Of a stretch of DNA of 64,000 nucleotides, positions 38,214 to 47,066 are shown in pieces (position 1 is the first letter of the stretch; each line of letters opens with the position of its first letter). The notes below the pieces were generated by a model, which did not search any database, had not been told where the DNA came from, and saw only the letters and a program-made list of their open reading frames with translations. Origin of the DNA: Actibacterium sp. XHP0104 (lineage in GTDB: Bacteria; Pseudomonadota; Alphaproteobacteria; Rhodobacterales; Rhodobacteraceae); assembly GCF_025751515.1 (NCBI RefSeq), contig NZ_JAOWLE010000002.1, forward strand, positions 282,742 to 346,741, in the 5' to 3' direction. The translations under genes and the position numbers were made by a program.

Positions 38214-38820
38214 TCTTCTTGACCGCAACCTGGCCTGGTCGGCCCAACGCCACGAGGCCGATCCGGGCTATTTCGCCCGCCTGGCCGCCCAGCAGCGCCC
38301 CGAATATTTCTGGATCGGCTGCTCGGACAGCCGGGTGCCCGCGAACGTGGTGGCCGGGCTGGACCCGGGCGAGGTCTTTGTCCACCGCAACGTCGCCAAC
38401 GTGGTGCATTCGGCCGACCTGAACCTGTTGTCGGCGCTGGAATTCGCGGTCGACGTCTTGCAGGTGCGCGAGATCATCGTCTGCGGCCATTACGGCTGTG
38501 GCGGCGTCCATGCCGCCACCGAGGACGCGCCCCATGGGCTGGCCGATCACTGGCTGGAACCCATTCGCCGTCTGGCTCGCGCCTATGCCGTCGATCTGTC
38601 GCGCGCCGAGGATGACACCGCGCGGCGCGACCGCCTGGCCGAGCTGAACGTGGTCGAGGGCGTGCGCCGCGTGGCCGAGACCCCGATCGTCACCCGCGCC
38701 TGGCGCCGAGGCGCCGATCTGCGGGTACACGGGCTGATCTACGGGCTGAAAAACGGGCTGCTGCGCGATCTCGATTGCTCGGTCGGGCCGGGCCATTTCA
38801 CCTCAGGAGCCGAAGAATGA
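38203..38820 (+). CDS. Beta-class carbonic anhydrase
   Basis: A 205-residue enzyme with all beta-CA zinc ligands: Cys40 in CSDSRVP, His96 and Cys99 in HYGCGGV, plus the Asp42/Arg44 catalytic pair and HRNVANVV. It interconverts CO2 and bicarbonate in the cytoplasm. Its start lies inside the end of the hemerythrin gene and its stop overlaps moeA, so it is fully embedded in the nar operon. A role in pH or bicarbonate balance during nitrate respiration is inferred. Confidence 0.92.
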   Translation: MLTDLLDRNLAWSAQRHEADPGYFARLAAQQRPEYFWIGCSDSRVPANVVAGLDPGEVFVHRNVANVVHSADLNLLSALEFAVDVLQVREIIVCGHYGCGGVHAATEDAPHGLADHWLEPIRRLARAYAVDLSRAEDDTARRDRLAELNVVEGVRRVAETPIVTRAWRRGADLRVHGLIYGLKNGLLRDLDCSVGPGHFTSGAEE

Positions 38821-40094
38821 CCATCCAGCAGGATATGCACGGCTGGGGCTGCGGCTGCGATACGGCGGGGCAGGGCGGGCTGATCTCGATCGACGCGGCC
38901 CTGGCGCGGATCAGCGCGCTGGTGCAACCCGTCGCCGGGCAAGAGGATCTGCCGCTTGCGGCCGCGCAGGGCCGTGTGCTGGCCGCGCCGGTTCTGGCCC
39001 GCGCCGCGCTGCCGCCCTTTGATAACTCGGCCATGGATGGCTATGCCCTGCGCGCCGCTGCGCTGACCGGTGACGGCCCCTGGACGCTGCCGGTATCCGA
39101 CCGCATCGCCGCCGGGCAAGCCGGGCAGGGCGACGACATCGCCGCCAATGCGGTGCGTATCTTTACCGGCGCGCCGCTGCCGCCGGGGGCCGATGCGGTG
39201 GTGATGCAGGAACATGTCACGCGCGTCGGCGACCAGATCACCCTGCGCCATGCCGTACCGGCGGGCGAAAACATCCGCCGTGCGGGCGAGGAAATCGCCC
39301 ACGGCGCCCAGGTCTTGGCGCCGGGCGCGCGTCTGGGCGCGCGCCAGCTGGGCACCGCCGCCGCCGCCGGTCACGCCCATGTCACCGTCACGCGCCGCTT
39401 GCGGGTTGCGCTGCTGATCACCGGCGACGAGGTCACGCAACCGGGCCATGCGCTGGACCCCGCGCGCATCTGGGACGTGAATACCCCTTTGCTGAGCACC
39501 GCCATCGCCGCCCCCGATATCGACCTGATCACCGCCAGCCCCGCCGGGGATGACCCCGACAGCTTGCGCGCCATCCTGGCCGATCTGGCCCGCCGCGCCG
39601 ACCTGGTGGTCACGACCGGCGGCATCTCGGTCGGTGAAGAAGACCACCTGCGCCCCGCGATGCGCGCCCTGGGGGCCGACCTGGCCTTTGAAGGGGTGCT
39701 GATGAAACCGGGTAAGCCGGTCAGCTTTGGCCGGCTTGGCGGCGCGCTGTGGCTGGGCCTGCCGGGCAACCCGATGTCGGCCTATATGTGCTGGCAGATC
39801 TTCGGCACCGACATCGTGCGCCGACTGGCAGGCGCGTCCGACCCCGACACCCGCCGTCGCCACGTGGTGGCCGGCAGCGCGATCCGCCACCGCCCCGGCA
39901 GGTGCGAGCTGCGCCCGGCGCGGCTGAGCGGTCATGATCACCAGGGCCGCGAGGTCGCGCAATGCGACGCCGCCACCCATTCCGCGCGCATCACCCAGCT
40001 GGCCGCCGCTGACGGCGTGGTGCTGATTCCGGCCGAGGCAGATGAACTACCCGCTGGCGCTTTGCTGGAATTTATTCCATTCAATAGGACGTAA
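38817..40094 (+). CDS. moeA: Molybdopterin molybdotransferase MoeA
   Basis: A 425-residue MoeA with conserved blocks PPFDNSAMDGYALRA, RIFTGAPLPPGADAVVMQE, TGDEVTQPG, VVTTGGISVGEEDH and LPGNPMSAYM. MoeA inserts molybdate into adenylylated molybdopterin, here presumably for NarG. An N-terminal extension HGWGCGCD (residues 8-15), not part of the usual MoeA core, holds two cysteines and could bind metal. The ATG overlaps the carbonic anhydrase stop (ATGA). It has the normal length otherwise. Confidence 0.94.
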   Translation: MTIQQDMHGWGCGCDTAGQGGLISIDAALARISALVQPVAGQEDLPLAAAQGRVLAAPVLARAALPPFDNSAMDGYALRAAALTGDGPWTLPVSDRIAAGQAGQGDDIAANAVRIFTGAPLPPGADAVVMQEHVTRVGDQITLRHAVPAGENIRRAGEEIAHGAQVLAPGARLGARQLGTAAAAGHAHVTVTRRLRVALLITGDEVTQPGHALDPARIWDVNTPLLSTAIAAPDIDLITASPAGDDPDSLRAILADLARRADLVVTTGGISVGEEDHLRPAMRALGADLAFEGVLMKPGKPVSFGRLGGALWLGLPGNPMSAYMCWQIFGTDIVRRLAGASDPDTRRRHVVAGSAIRHRPGRCELRPARLSGHDHQGREVAQCDAATHSARITQLAAADGVVLIPAEADELPAGALLEFIPFNRT

Positions 40095-40106
40095 GGACCA
40101 ACGACC

Positions 40107-40628
40107 ATGAATATCGCCTACACCATGGCCCCCGGGCGGGGCGACACAGACCTGCTGTTGCTGTCGCTGGTTCAGCGGTTGCAGGGACGTGGCTATCGCC
40201 CTTGTGGCACCGTGCAGATCAACACCGAACGCGACACCGACGGGCCGTGCGATATGGATGTTCAGGTGCTGCCCGACGGCCCGCGCCTGCGCATCTCGCA
40301 GGATCTTGGCAAGGGCTCGAAAGGGTGCCGCCTTGACCCCACCGCGCTGGAAGAGGCGGTCGGGTTGGTCGCGGGCAGCCTGTCGGATGCCCCCGATTTC
40401 CTGGTGATCAACAAGTTCGGCAAGCACGAGGCCGAGGGCCGCGGCTTTCGCGAGGTCATCGCCGAGGCCCTGGCGCGCGACCTGCCGGTGCTGGTGGGGC
40501 TGAACCGGTTGAATCAGGCCGCCTTTGCCGAATTCACCGGCGGTGCGGCGGTCGAACTGACCCCCGATGCGGCCACCCTGGAACGCTGGCTGACCGAAAA
40601 GCTGGACCCCGCGCAGAGTGTCGCCTGA
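40107..40628 (+). CDS. DUF2478 nucleotide-binding-like protein
   Basis: A 173-residue protein of the DUF2478 family, often next to molybdenum uptake or molybdoenzyme genes. It opens with IAYTMAPGRGDTDLLL, in place of a strict P-loop, then CDMDVQVL, ISQDLGKGSKGCRLDP and LVINKFGKHEAEGRGF. The NKFG string resembles an NKxD-like nucleotide contact. It lies 12 bp after moeA and is probably the last gene of the nar operon. A role in molybdenum or cofactor handling is inferred from context only. Confidence 0.82.
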   Translation: MNIAYTMAPGRGDTDLLLLSLVQRLQGRGYRPCGTVQINTERDTDGPCDMDVQVLPDGPRLRISQDLGKGSKGCRLDPTALEEAVGLVAGSLSDAPDFLVINKFGKHEAEGRGFREVIAEALARDLPVLVGLNRLNQAAFAEFTGGAAVELTPDAATLERWLTEKLDPAQSVA

Positions 40629-40725
40629 GCGCGTCAGAATCACCTGAAGGCAGCGCAACACGCCACGGTCACCGTCATTTCGCCAGTGCGAACCGCCGCG
40701 CTGCCGACTATCCGTCAGCCCGCGC

Positions 40726-40738
40726 TGTCAAACTGACA
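40726..40738. promoter_or_regulatory. Short palindrome upstream of the dipeptide transporter operon
   Basis: TGTCA-AAC-TGACA is a perfect 5-bp inverted repeat, followed closely by TTGACG at 40741. It lies in the 226-bp spacer before the substrate-binding protein gene and could be an operator of a GntR- or MarR-type protein. The rest of the spacer shows no other clear structure. Confidence 0.3.
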
Positions 40739-40854
40739 AGTTGACGTACCGTAAACCATGGGCCGAATGCCTTGTTTCGATCATCACATGGCAGAATAGT
40801 CGTAATGATGGCCCTCCTCCAGAATAGGGGCCACATGTAACAGGGAGATAACCA

Positions 40855-42444
40855 ATGAAAACTTCGCGCTTAATTGCGTCGGCCTTTGTGCTGTCCGGGT
40901 TCTTGGCCGGGGCAGCGTCGGCGCAGACGCTTATCTATTGCTCTGAAGGCTCGCCCGAGGGTTTTGACCCCGCGCTTTACACGTCGGGCACATCCTTCGA
41001 CGCCTCGTCCAAGCCGGTGTTCAACAAGCTGGCCGAGTTTGAACTGGGCACCACCAACGTCATGCCAGGCCTGGCCGAAAGCTGGACCATATCCGAGGAT
41101 GGCAAGACCGTCACCTTCAAGCTGCGGGCGGGCGTCAAGTTCCATTCCAATGACATGTTCACGCCCAGCCGCGACATGAACGCCGATGACGTGATCTATA
41201 CCTTTGATCGCCAGCGCCTTGAGGATAACCCCTATTACACCGTGTCCGGTGGTACCTGGGAATATTTCAACGGCATGTCGATGCCCGAGCTGATCAGCTC
41301 GATCGAAAAGATCGACGATCTGACCGTGCAGTTCAACCTGACCCGCCCCGAGGCCCCGTTCATCGCCAACCTGGCAATGGATTTCGGCTCGATCCAATCC
41401 AAGGAATATGGCGACGCGATGCTGACGGCCGGCACGCCCGAGATGATCAACCAGGCGCCGATCGGCACAGGCCCGTTCCAGTTCGTCGGCTATCAGAAAG
41501 ACGCCGTGATCCGCTATACCCGCTTTGGCGACTATTGGGGTGAACCGGCTGGGGTCGAGAACCTGATCTTCGCGATCACCCCCGAGGCCTCGGTGCGCTA
41601 CCAAAAACTGCAAGCTGGCGAGTGCCACGTGATGCCCTATCCGGCGCCCGCCGACATTGCCGCGATGCAGGCCGACCCGAACATCAACATGATGCAGCAG
41701 GAAGGCCTGAACGTGGGCTACCTGGCCTATAACACCAAGCTGCCGCCCTTTGATAACCCCAAGGTGCGCAAGGCGCTGAACATGGCGATCGACAAACAGG
41801 CGATCATCGATGTGGTGTTCCAGGGCTCTGGCCGGATCGCCAAGAACCCGCTGCCCCCCACCATGTGGAGCTATAACGACGCCATCGTCGATGATGCCTA
41901 TGACCCCGAAGGCGCCATGGCGGCCTTGGCGGCCGAGGGCATCACGGATCTGTCGATGAAGATCTGGGCCATGCCCGTGCAGCGGCCCTATAACCCCAAC
42001 GCCCGCCGCATGGCCGAGCTGATGCAATCCGACTTTGCCAAGATCGGTGTCGATGTGGAAATCGTGTCCTATGAATGGGGCGAGTATCTGAGCCGCTCGA
42101 AAGAGCTGGACCGCGATGGCGCAGTGCTGCTGGGCTGGACCGGCGACAATGGCGACCCGGACAACTTCCTGGCCGTTCTGCTGGGCTGTGACGCCGTGGG
42201 CGGATCGAACCGCGCCCAATGGTGCCACGAGCCGTTCAACAACCTGATCAACCAGGCCAAGGTCGCCTCGGATCAGGCCGAACGCACCCGCCTGTATGAA
42301 GAGGCGCAGGCTGTCTTCAAGGATCAGGCGCCCTGGGCCACCATCGCCCATTCGGTCGTGTTCATGCCGATGCTCAACAATGTGCAGGGCTACAAGATCG
42401 ACCCGTTTGGCGGGCATTACTTCCACAATGTCACGCTGAACTGA
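40855..42444 (+). CDS. Dipeptide/oligopeptide ABC transporter, periplasmic binding protein
   Basis: A 529-residue family 5 extracellular solute-binding protein (DppA/OppA type). It has a signal peptide ending AGAASA-Q, the SEGSPEGFDPALYTSG opening and MPGLAESWTISEDGKTVTFKLR typical of DppA-like proteins. Cys29 and later cysteines (LLGCDAVGGSNRAQWC) match disulfide positions of DppA homologues. It captures short peptides or haem-like ligands in the periplasm. First gene of a five-gene operon; AGGGAGAT precedes the ATG. Confidence 0.93.
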   Translation: MKTSRLIASAFVLSGFLAGAASAQTLIYCSEGSPEGFDPALYTSGTSFDASSKPVFNKLAEFELGTTNVMPGLAESWTISEDGKTVTFKLRAGVKFHSNDMFTPSRDMNADDVIYTFDRQRLEDNPYYTVSGGTWEYFNGMSMPELISSIEKIDDLTVQFNLTRPEAPFIANLAMDFGSIQSKEYGDAMLTAGTPEMINQAPIGTGPFQFVGYQKDAVIRYTRFGDYWGEPAGVENLIFAITPEASVRYQKLQAGECHVMPYPAPADIAAMQADPNINMMQQEGLNVGYLAYNTKLPPFDNPKVRKALNMAIDKQAIIDVVFQGSGRIAKNPLPPTMWSYNDAIVDDAYDPEGAMAALAAEGITDLSMKIWAMPVQRPYNPNARRMAELMQSDFAKIGVDVEIVSYEWGEYLSRSKELDRDGAVLLGWTGDNGDPDNFLAVLLGCDAVGGSNRAQWCHEPFNNLINQAKVASDQAERTRLYEEAQAVFKDQAPWATIAHSVVFMPMLNNVQGYKIDPFGGHYFHNVTLN

Positions 42445-42496
42445 AACGAAACCGATACGGGGCCGCAAGGCCCCGTGTCATCCCGGGGGGGATGGG

Positions 42497-43504
42497 ATGC
42501 TTAATTTTCTGCTGATGCGGATACTGACCTTCGTGCCGACATTCTTTGGCGTGACGATCATATCCTTTGCCTTTATCCGGGTGCTGCCCGGCGATCCGAT
42601 CGTCGTGATGGCCGGTGAACGCGGGATGAGCCAGGAACGGTATGACCAGCTGTATCATCAGCTGGGTTTCGACAAACCCGTCATAAGCCAGTATTTCGAT
42701 TATCTTGTCGGGGTGCTGCAAGGCGACCTGGGCAATTCTTTCGTCACCAAGAAACCCGTCTGGGACGAATTCTTTTCCCTGTTCCCCGCCACGCTTGAAC
42801 TGTCGATCTGCGCGATCGTATTGGCGGTGGTGCTGGGCCTGCCGGCCGGGGTGATCGCGGCGGTCAACCGTGGCAAGTTCTTTGACCGGCTGCTTATGTC
42901 CTCGGCGCTGATCGGCTATTCGATGCCGATCTTCTGGTGGGCCTTGCTGCTGATCATCGTGTTCTCGGGCATGGCCGGGCTGACGCCGGTGTCGGGGCGG
43001 ATGTCGCTGATGTTCTATTTCGACACGCCGACCGGGTTCATGCTGATCGACTCTTTCCTGTCGGGGCAAAAAGGCGCCTTCGTGTCGGCGGTCAAACACC
43101 TGATCCTGCCCACCGTGGTGCTGGGCACCATCCCGCTGGCGGTGATCGCGCGTCAGACGCGATCCGCGATGCTTGAGGTGCTGTCCGAGGATTACATCCG
43201 CACTGCCCGCGCCAAGGGCCTGCCGCCGCTGCGGGTCAACGGGCTGCACGCGCTGCGCAATGCCATGATCCCGGTCATCACCGTGATCGGCCTGATGGTC
43301 GGCACGCTGCTGGCCGGCGCGATCCTGACCGAGACGATTTTCTCATGGCCCGGTATCGGCAAGTGGATGGTCGACAGTATCTTCCGCCGCGACTACCCGG
43401 TTGTGCAGGGCGGGCTGCTGCTGATCTCGGTCATGGTGATGATCGTGAACCTGACCGTTGACGTGCTTTATGGCCTGATCAACCCCAGAATCCGGAAAAC
43501 CTGA
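42497..43504 (+). CDS. Dipeptide-type ABC transporter permease (DppB-like)
   Basis: A 335-residue inner-membrane protein with about six helices and the DppB/OppB N-terminus (RILTFVPTFFGVTIISFAFI). The ATPase-docking EAA loop is visible as DYIRTARAKGLPPLRV. It pairs with the next gene product to form the translocation channel. ATG lies 52 bp after the binding protein; it overlaps the next gene by one base. Confidence 0.94.
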   Translation: MLNFLLMRILTFVPTFFGVTIISFAFIRVLPGDPIVVMAGERGMSQERYDQLYHQLGFDKPVISQYFDYLVGVLQGDLGNSFVTKKPVWDEFFSLFPATLELSICAIVLAVVLGLPAGVIAAVNRGKFFDRLLMSSALIGYSMPIFWWALLLIIVFSGMAGLTPVSGRMSLMFYFDTPTGFMLIDSFLSGQKGAFVSAVKHLILPTVVLGTIPLAVIARQTRSAMLEVLSEDYIRTARAKGLPPLRVNGLHALRNAMIPVITVIGLMVGTLLAGAILTETIFSWPGIGKWMVDSIFRRDYPVVQGGLLLISVMVMIVNLTVDVLYGLINPRIRKT

Positions 43505-44409
43505 TGACCGAGCTGACACAAGATATCCCGGAGATCACCCCCGAGCGCCCGGGCCGCCTGCGCGAATTCTGGTATTATTTCCGCGAGAACCGCGGCGCGG
43601 TCTTCGGCCTGTGGGTTTTCGCGGCCTTTCTGCTGATCGCGATCTTCGCGCCGCTGATCGCCCCGCATGACCCCTCGGCCCAGTATCGCGAGCACCTGTT
43701 GCAGCCGCCCTTCTGGCAAGACGGCGGGACGCTGACCTTTGCGCTGGGAACCGATGCGGTGGGGCGCGATATGCTGTCGCGGCTGCTGCACGGGGCGCGC
43801 TATTCGTTCTTTGTCGGGCTGGTGGTCGTCGTGGTCGCGGCCGGAGGCGGCATCACCGTGGGGCTGTTGTCGGGCTTTGCCCCGAGATGGCTGGATACGA
43901 TCATCATGCGCGTGATGGACGTGATCCTGGCCTTTCCGTCGCTGCTGCTGGCGCTGGTGCTGGTGGCCATTCTGGGCCCGACGCTGCTGAACGCGATGAT
44001 CGCCATCGCCATCGTGCTGCAACCCCATTACGTGCGCCTGACCCGCGCCAGCGTGCTGGCCGAACGGTCCAAGGATTACGTCACCTCGGCCCGTGTCGCC
44101 GGCGCGCGACTGCCGCGGCTGATGTTCGTGACGGTGCTGCCCAACTGCCTGGCGCCGATCATCGTGCAGGCTGCGCTGTCGTTTTCGACCGCCATTCTGG
44201 ATGCCGCGGCGCTGGGGTTCCTGGGCATGGGGGCGCAGCCGCCCACGCCCGAATGGGGCACCATGCTGGCCGAGGCGCGCGAGTTCATCCTGCGCGCCTG
44301 GTGGGTGGTGACCTTTCCGGGGCTGGCCATCCTGATCACGGTGCTGTCGATCAACCTGATGGGCGACGGGCTGCGCGATGCCCTTGATCCCAAGCTGAGA
44401 CGGAGCTGA
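43504..44409 (+). CDS. Dipeptide-type ABC transporter permease (DppC-like)
   Basis: A 301-residue permease with an N-terminal OppC domain (LREFWYYFRENRGAVFGLWV), the loop HLLQPPFWQDGGTLTFALGTD typical of DppC, and EAA loop DYVTSARVAGARLPRLMF. It shares one base with the upstream permease gene (TGATG). The second half of the channel in the peptide importer. Confidence 0.94.
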   Translation: MTELTQDIPEITPERPGRLREFWYYFRENRGAVFGLWVFAAFLLIAIFAPLIAPHDPSAQYREHLLQPPFWQDGGTLTFALGTDAVGRDMLSRLLHGARYSFFVGLVVVVVAAGGGITVGLLSGFAPRWLDTIIMRVMDVILAFPSLLLALVLVAILGPTLLNAMIAIAIVLQPHYVRLTRASVLAERSKDYVTSARVAGARLPRLMFVTVLPNCLAPIIVQAALSFSTAILDAAALGFLGMGAQPPTPEWGTMLAEAREFILRAWWVVTFPGLAILITVLSINLMGDGLRDALDPKLRRS

Positions 44410-44412
44410 GCC

Positions 44413-45390
44413 ATGGCCCTGCTGGAAATCCGCAACCTCAGTGTTGAATTCAAGACCTCGTCGGGCAGCTTTCGCGCCGTTGACGGGTTCGAGACCTCGC
44501 TGGATGCAGGCGAGATCCTGGGCGTGGTCGGCGAAAGCGGCTCGGGCAAGTCGGTGGCCTTTCTGGCGCTGATGGGCCTCTTGCCCTGGACGGCGACCAT
44601 CACCGCCGATCAGCTGTCCTTTGACGGGCGCGACCTGCGCAGCATCTCGGCCCGCGAGCGCCGCCGCATCATCGGCAAGGACATGGCGATGATCTTTCAA
44701 GAGCCCATGTCGTCGCTGAACCCGTGCTTTACCGTGGGCTTTCAGATCAAAGAGGCGCTGCGCCGCCATCTGGGGCTGGATGCGCGCGCGCGTCAGGCCC
44801 GCGCGGTCGAGCTGTTCGAACAGGTCGGCATCCCGGCCCCCGAAAAGCGCCTCTCGGCCTTTCCGCACCAGTTGTCGGGGGGCATGAACCAGCGGGTGAT
44901 GATCGCAATGGCGATTTCCTGCAAGCCCAAGCTGCTGATCGCGGATGAGCCCACCACCGCGCTGGACGTGACCATTCAGGCGCAGATTCTTGAACTGCTG
45001 ACCGCGTTGCAACGCGACACCGGCATGGCGCTGGTGCTGATCACCCATGACATGGGTGTGGTGGCCGAAACCGCCCATAAGGTCAGCGTGCAATATGCCG
45101 GGCAGAAGGTCGAACAACAGCCCGTGGCCGATCTGTTCGCCACGCCGCACCATCCCTATACGGCGGCGCTGCTGTCGGCGCTGCCTGAACGCGCGGTCAG
45201 CCGTCGCCTGCCGACCATTCCGGGCGTGGTTCCGGGGCAGTTCGACCGGCCGCAGGGATGCCTGTTCAGCCCGCGCTGCGCCCATGTGCAAGACCGCTGC
45301 CGCACTGATCCGCCGCCCCCCGGCGGGCCGGAAACCGGCTTTGCGCGCTGCCACTATCCGCTGAACCTGACGCAGGAGGAAAAGGCATGA
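44413..45390 (+). CDS. Dipeptide-type ABC transporter ATPase (DppD-like)
   Basis: A 325-residue ATPase with Walker [10 protein letters not shown], signature LSGGMNQRV, Walker [14 protein letters not shown] and the H-loop in LITHDMG. The C-terminal extension holds cysteines in [15 protein letters not shown], the Fe-S-like or structural cysteine motif of oligopeptide ATPases (oligo_HPY). It forms a heterodimer with the next gene product and overlaps it by 4 bp. Confidence 0.94.
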   Translation: MALLEIRNLSVEFKTSSGSFRAVDGFETSLDAGEILGVVGESGSGKSVAFLALMGLLPWTATITADQLSFDGRDLRSISARERRRIIGKDMAMIFQEPMSSLNPCFTVGFQIKEALRRHLGLDARARQARAVELFEQVGIPAPEKRLSAFPHQLSGGMNQRVMIAMAISCKPKLLIADEPTTALDVTIQAQILELLTALQRDTGMALVLITHDMGVVAETAHKVSVQYAGQKVEQQPVADLFATPHHPYTAALLSALPERAVSRRLPTIPGVVPGQFDRPQGCLFSPRCAHVQDRCRTDPPPPGGPETGFARCHYPLNLTQEEKA

Positions 45391-46364
45391 GCGCCCCGGT
45401 TCTGGTCGCCGAAGGGCTGACCAAGCATTACCCCGTCAAAAGCGGATTGTTCGGCGGCACCCAATTGGTGCGGGCGCTCAACGACGTGTCATTCACCCTG
45501 ACCGCCGGGCGCACCCTGGCCGTGGTCGGCGAAAGCGGCTGTGGCAAATCCACCCTGGCGCGGATGTTGACGATGATCGAGGCGCCCACGGCGGGCCGGC
45601 TGTCGATCGGCGGCGAAGAGGTCACGCCCGACCGCTGGTCCGAGATGCGCAACAAGGTGCAGATCGTGTTCCAGGATCCCTATGGGTCGCTCAACCCGCG
45701 CCACCGGGTAGGGGCCATTCTGGAAGAGCCGCTCAAGATCAACCGCCCCGACATGAGCGCCGACGAGCGCACCGCCCGTGCCCGCGAGATGCTGGCACAG
45801 GTGGGCCTGCGCCCCGAACATTACGACCGCTACCCGCATATGTTCTCGGGCGGTCAGCGCCAGCGTATCGCGGTGGGCCGCGCCCTGATGTTGGACCCCA
45901 AGCTGCTGGTGCTGGACGAGCCGGTTTCGGCGCTGGACCTGTCGATTCAAAGCCAGATCCTGAACCTGCTGCTGGATCTGCAGGAACGGCTGGGCCTGGC
46001 CTATGTGTTCATCAGCCACGACCTGTCGGTGGTGCGTCACGTGGCCGACGAGGTGATCGTGATGTATCTGGGCCATAGCGTGGAATATGCCAGCAAAGAG
46101 GCGCTGTTCGACGCGCAGCGCCATCCCTATACCAAGGCGCTGTTGTCGGCCACGCCGCGCGCCGATCCGGGCCAGCATTCGCAGCGTATCCGCCTGAGCG
46201 GCGAGTTGCCGTCGCCGCTGAACATCCCGGCGGGATGCCCGTTCTCGCCGCGCTGCTGGCTGGCGCAGGATCGCTGCCGGACCGAGCGCCCGCATCTGAG
46301 CGACGAGTCCCACGCCCATGCCTGTTTCTTTCCGCTGGAGGCTGAGGCGCCGGTCAGCGCGTAA
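45387..46364 (+). CDS. Dipeptide-type ABC transporter ATPase (DppF-like)
   Basis: A 325-residue ATPase with Walker A GESGCGKST, signature FSGGQRQRIAVGRAL, Walker B LLVLDEPVSALDLS and H-loop FISHDLS. The C-terminus has the cysteine motif GCPFSPRCWLAQDRC. Last gene of the peptide transporter operon, overlapping its partner ATPase gene; it converges on the VOC gene, with a minus-strand terminator between. Confidence 0.94.
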   Translation: MSAPVLVAEGLTKHYPVKSGLFGGTQLVRALNDVSFTLTAGRTLAVVGESGCGKSTLARMLTMIEAPTAGRLSIGGEEVTPDRWSEMRNKVQIVFQDPYGSLNPRHRVGAILEEPLKINRPDMSADERTARAREMLAQVGLRPEHYDRYPHMFSGGQRQRIAVGRALMLDPKLLVLDEPVSALDLSIQSQILNLLLDLQERLGLAYVFISHDLSVVRHVADEVIVMYLGHSVEYASKEALFDAQRHPYTKALLSATPRADPGQHSQRIRLSGELPSPLNIPAGCPFSPRCWLAQDRCRTERPHLSDESHAHACFFPLEAEAPVSA

Positions 46365-46365
46365 G

Positions 46366-46407
46366 GCAAAAAAGAAGCGGCAGGATCGGTTGCTGCAACC
46401 CTGCCGC
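46366..46407 (-). terminator. Rho-independent terminator of the VOC/hydrolase operon
   Basis: An 8-bp stem GCGGCAGG/CCTGCCGC, with an inner GTTGC/GCAAC pairing, is followed in the minus direction by TTCTTTTTTGCC. It lies 54 bp past the VOC stop and at the end of the convergent transporter operon. Confidence 0.85.
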
Positions 46408-46460
46408 CCAGTCGGGGAGATAACACGGACGCGCGGGCAGGGGATGCCCGCGCAAATCGT

Positions 46461-46997
46461 TTATGCGGCCGCGTCGTCGGCGCTGGCTTCGGCTTCAACC
46501 TCGGCTGCGGCGTCTTGCTCAAGCTCGGGGTCGGGCGCCGTGAACAGGGCCTGCAGGCGCTCGTTGCGTTCCTCGGCGCTCAGGCGTTCGACGCGCTTGG
46601 CCAGGGTCCAGCGCACGCCGAACGGGTCGACGAACACACCGGTCAGATCGCCCCACCAGGTGGCGGTCAACGGCGACACGGCCACCGCGCCCTTGGCGAT
46701 GGCGGCGTCATAGGCGGCCTCGATCTCGTCAAGGTAATGATACAGCGACAAGAGGCCGGTGCCGGCGGTCGGATAGGCGGCGGTGTCCAGCGTCAGCAAG
46801 AGTGGCACGCCCGCGACCTTGATATGGGCATGCATCAGCGCATCGGTGCCGGGAATGGCCAGATCCTCGACCAGTTCGGCGCCCAGGACCTCGGTGTAAA
46901 AGGCCACGGCGGCGGCCACATCGCGGGTGGCGATGGTTGCCGTGATGGCGCGCAGGCCCTTGGGAATGGGGGCAATTTTCGGGGTGTTCGACGTCAT
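46461..46997 (-). CDS. VOC-family (glyoxalase/bleomycin resistance-like) protein
   Basis: A 178-residue protein with the vicinal-oxygen-chelate fold pattern: AITATIATRDVAAAVAFYTEVLGAE in the first half and a second beta-alpha unit ending WWGDLTGVFVDPFGVRWTLA. The last 25 residues are Ala/Glu/Asp-rich and low-complexity. The sequence is nearest the PhnB/YdfO-like small VOC proteins; substrate and metal use are unknown. ATG 46997 has AAGGAG upstream; an ATG five codons earlier is possible. It is the last gene of the C45-hydrolase operon, 69 bp downstream. Confidence 0.82.
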   Translation of the reverse strand: MTSNTPKIAPIPKGLRAITATIATRDVAAAVAFYTEVLGAELVEDLAIPGTDALMHAHIKVAGVPLLLTLDTAAYPTAGTGLLSLYHYLDEIEAAYDAAIAKGAVAVSPLTATWWGDLTGVFVDPFGVRWTLAKRVERLSAEERNERLQALFTAPDPELEQDAAAEVEAEASADDAAA

Positions 46998-47066
46998 GAT
47001 CGTCTCCTTCATGGTTGGCCGCGCCCGGATAAGAGGAGGAGGCGGGCGCGGCGCGGGGGGCGTCAG

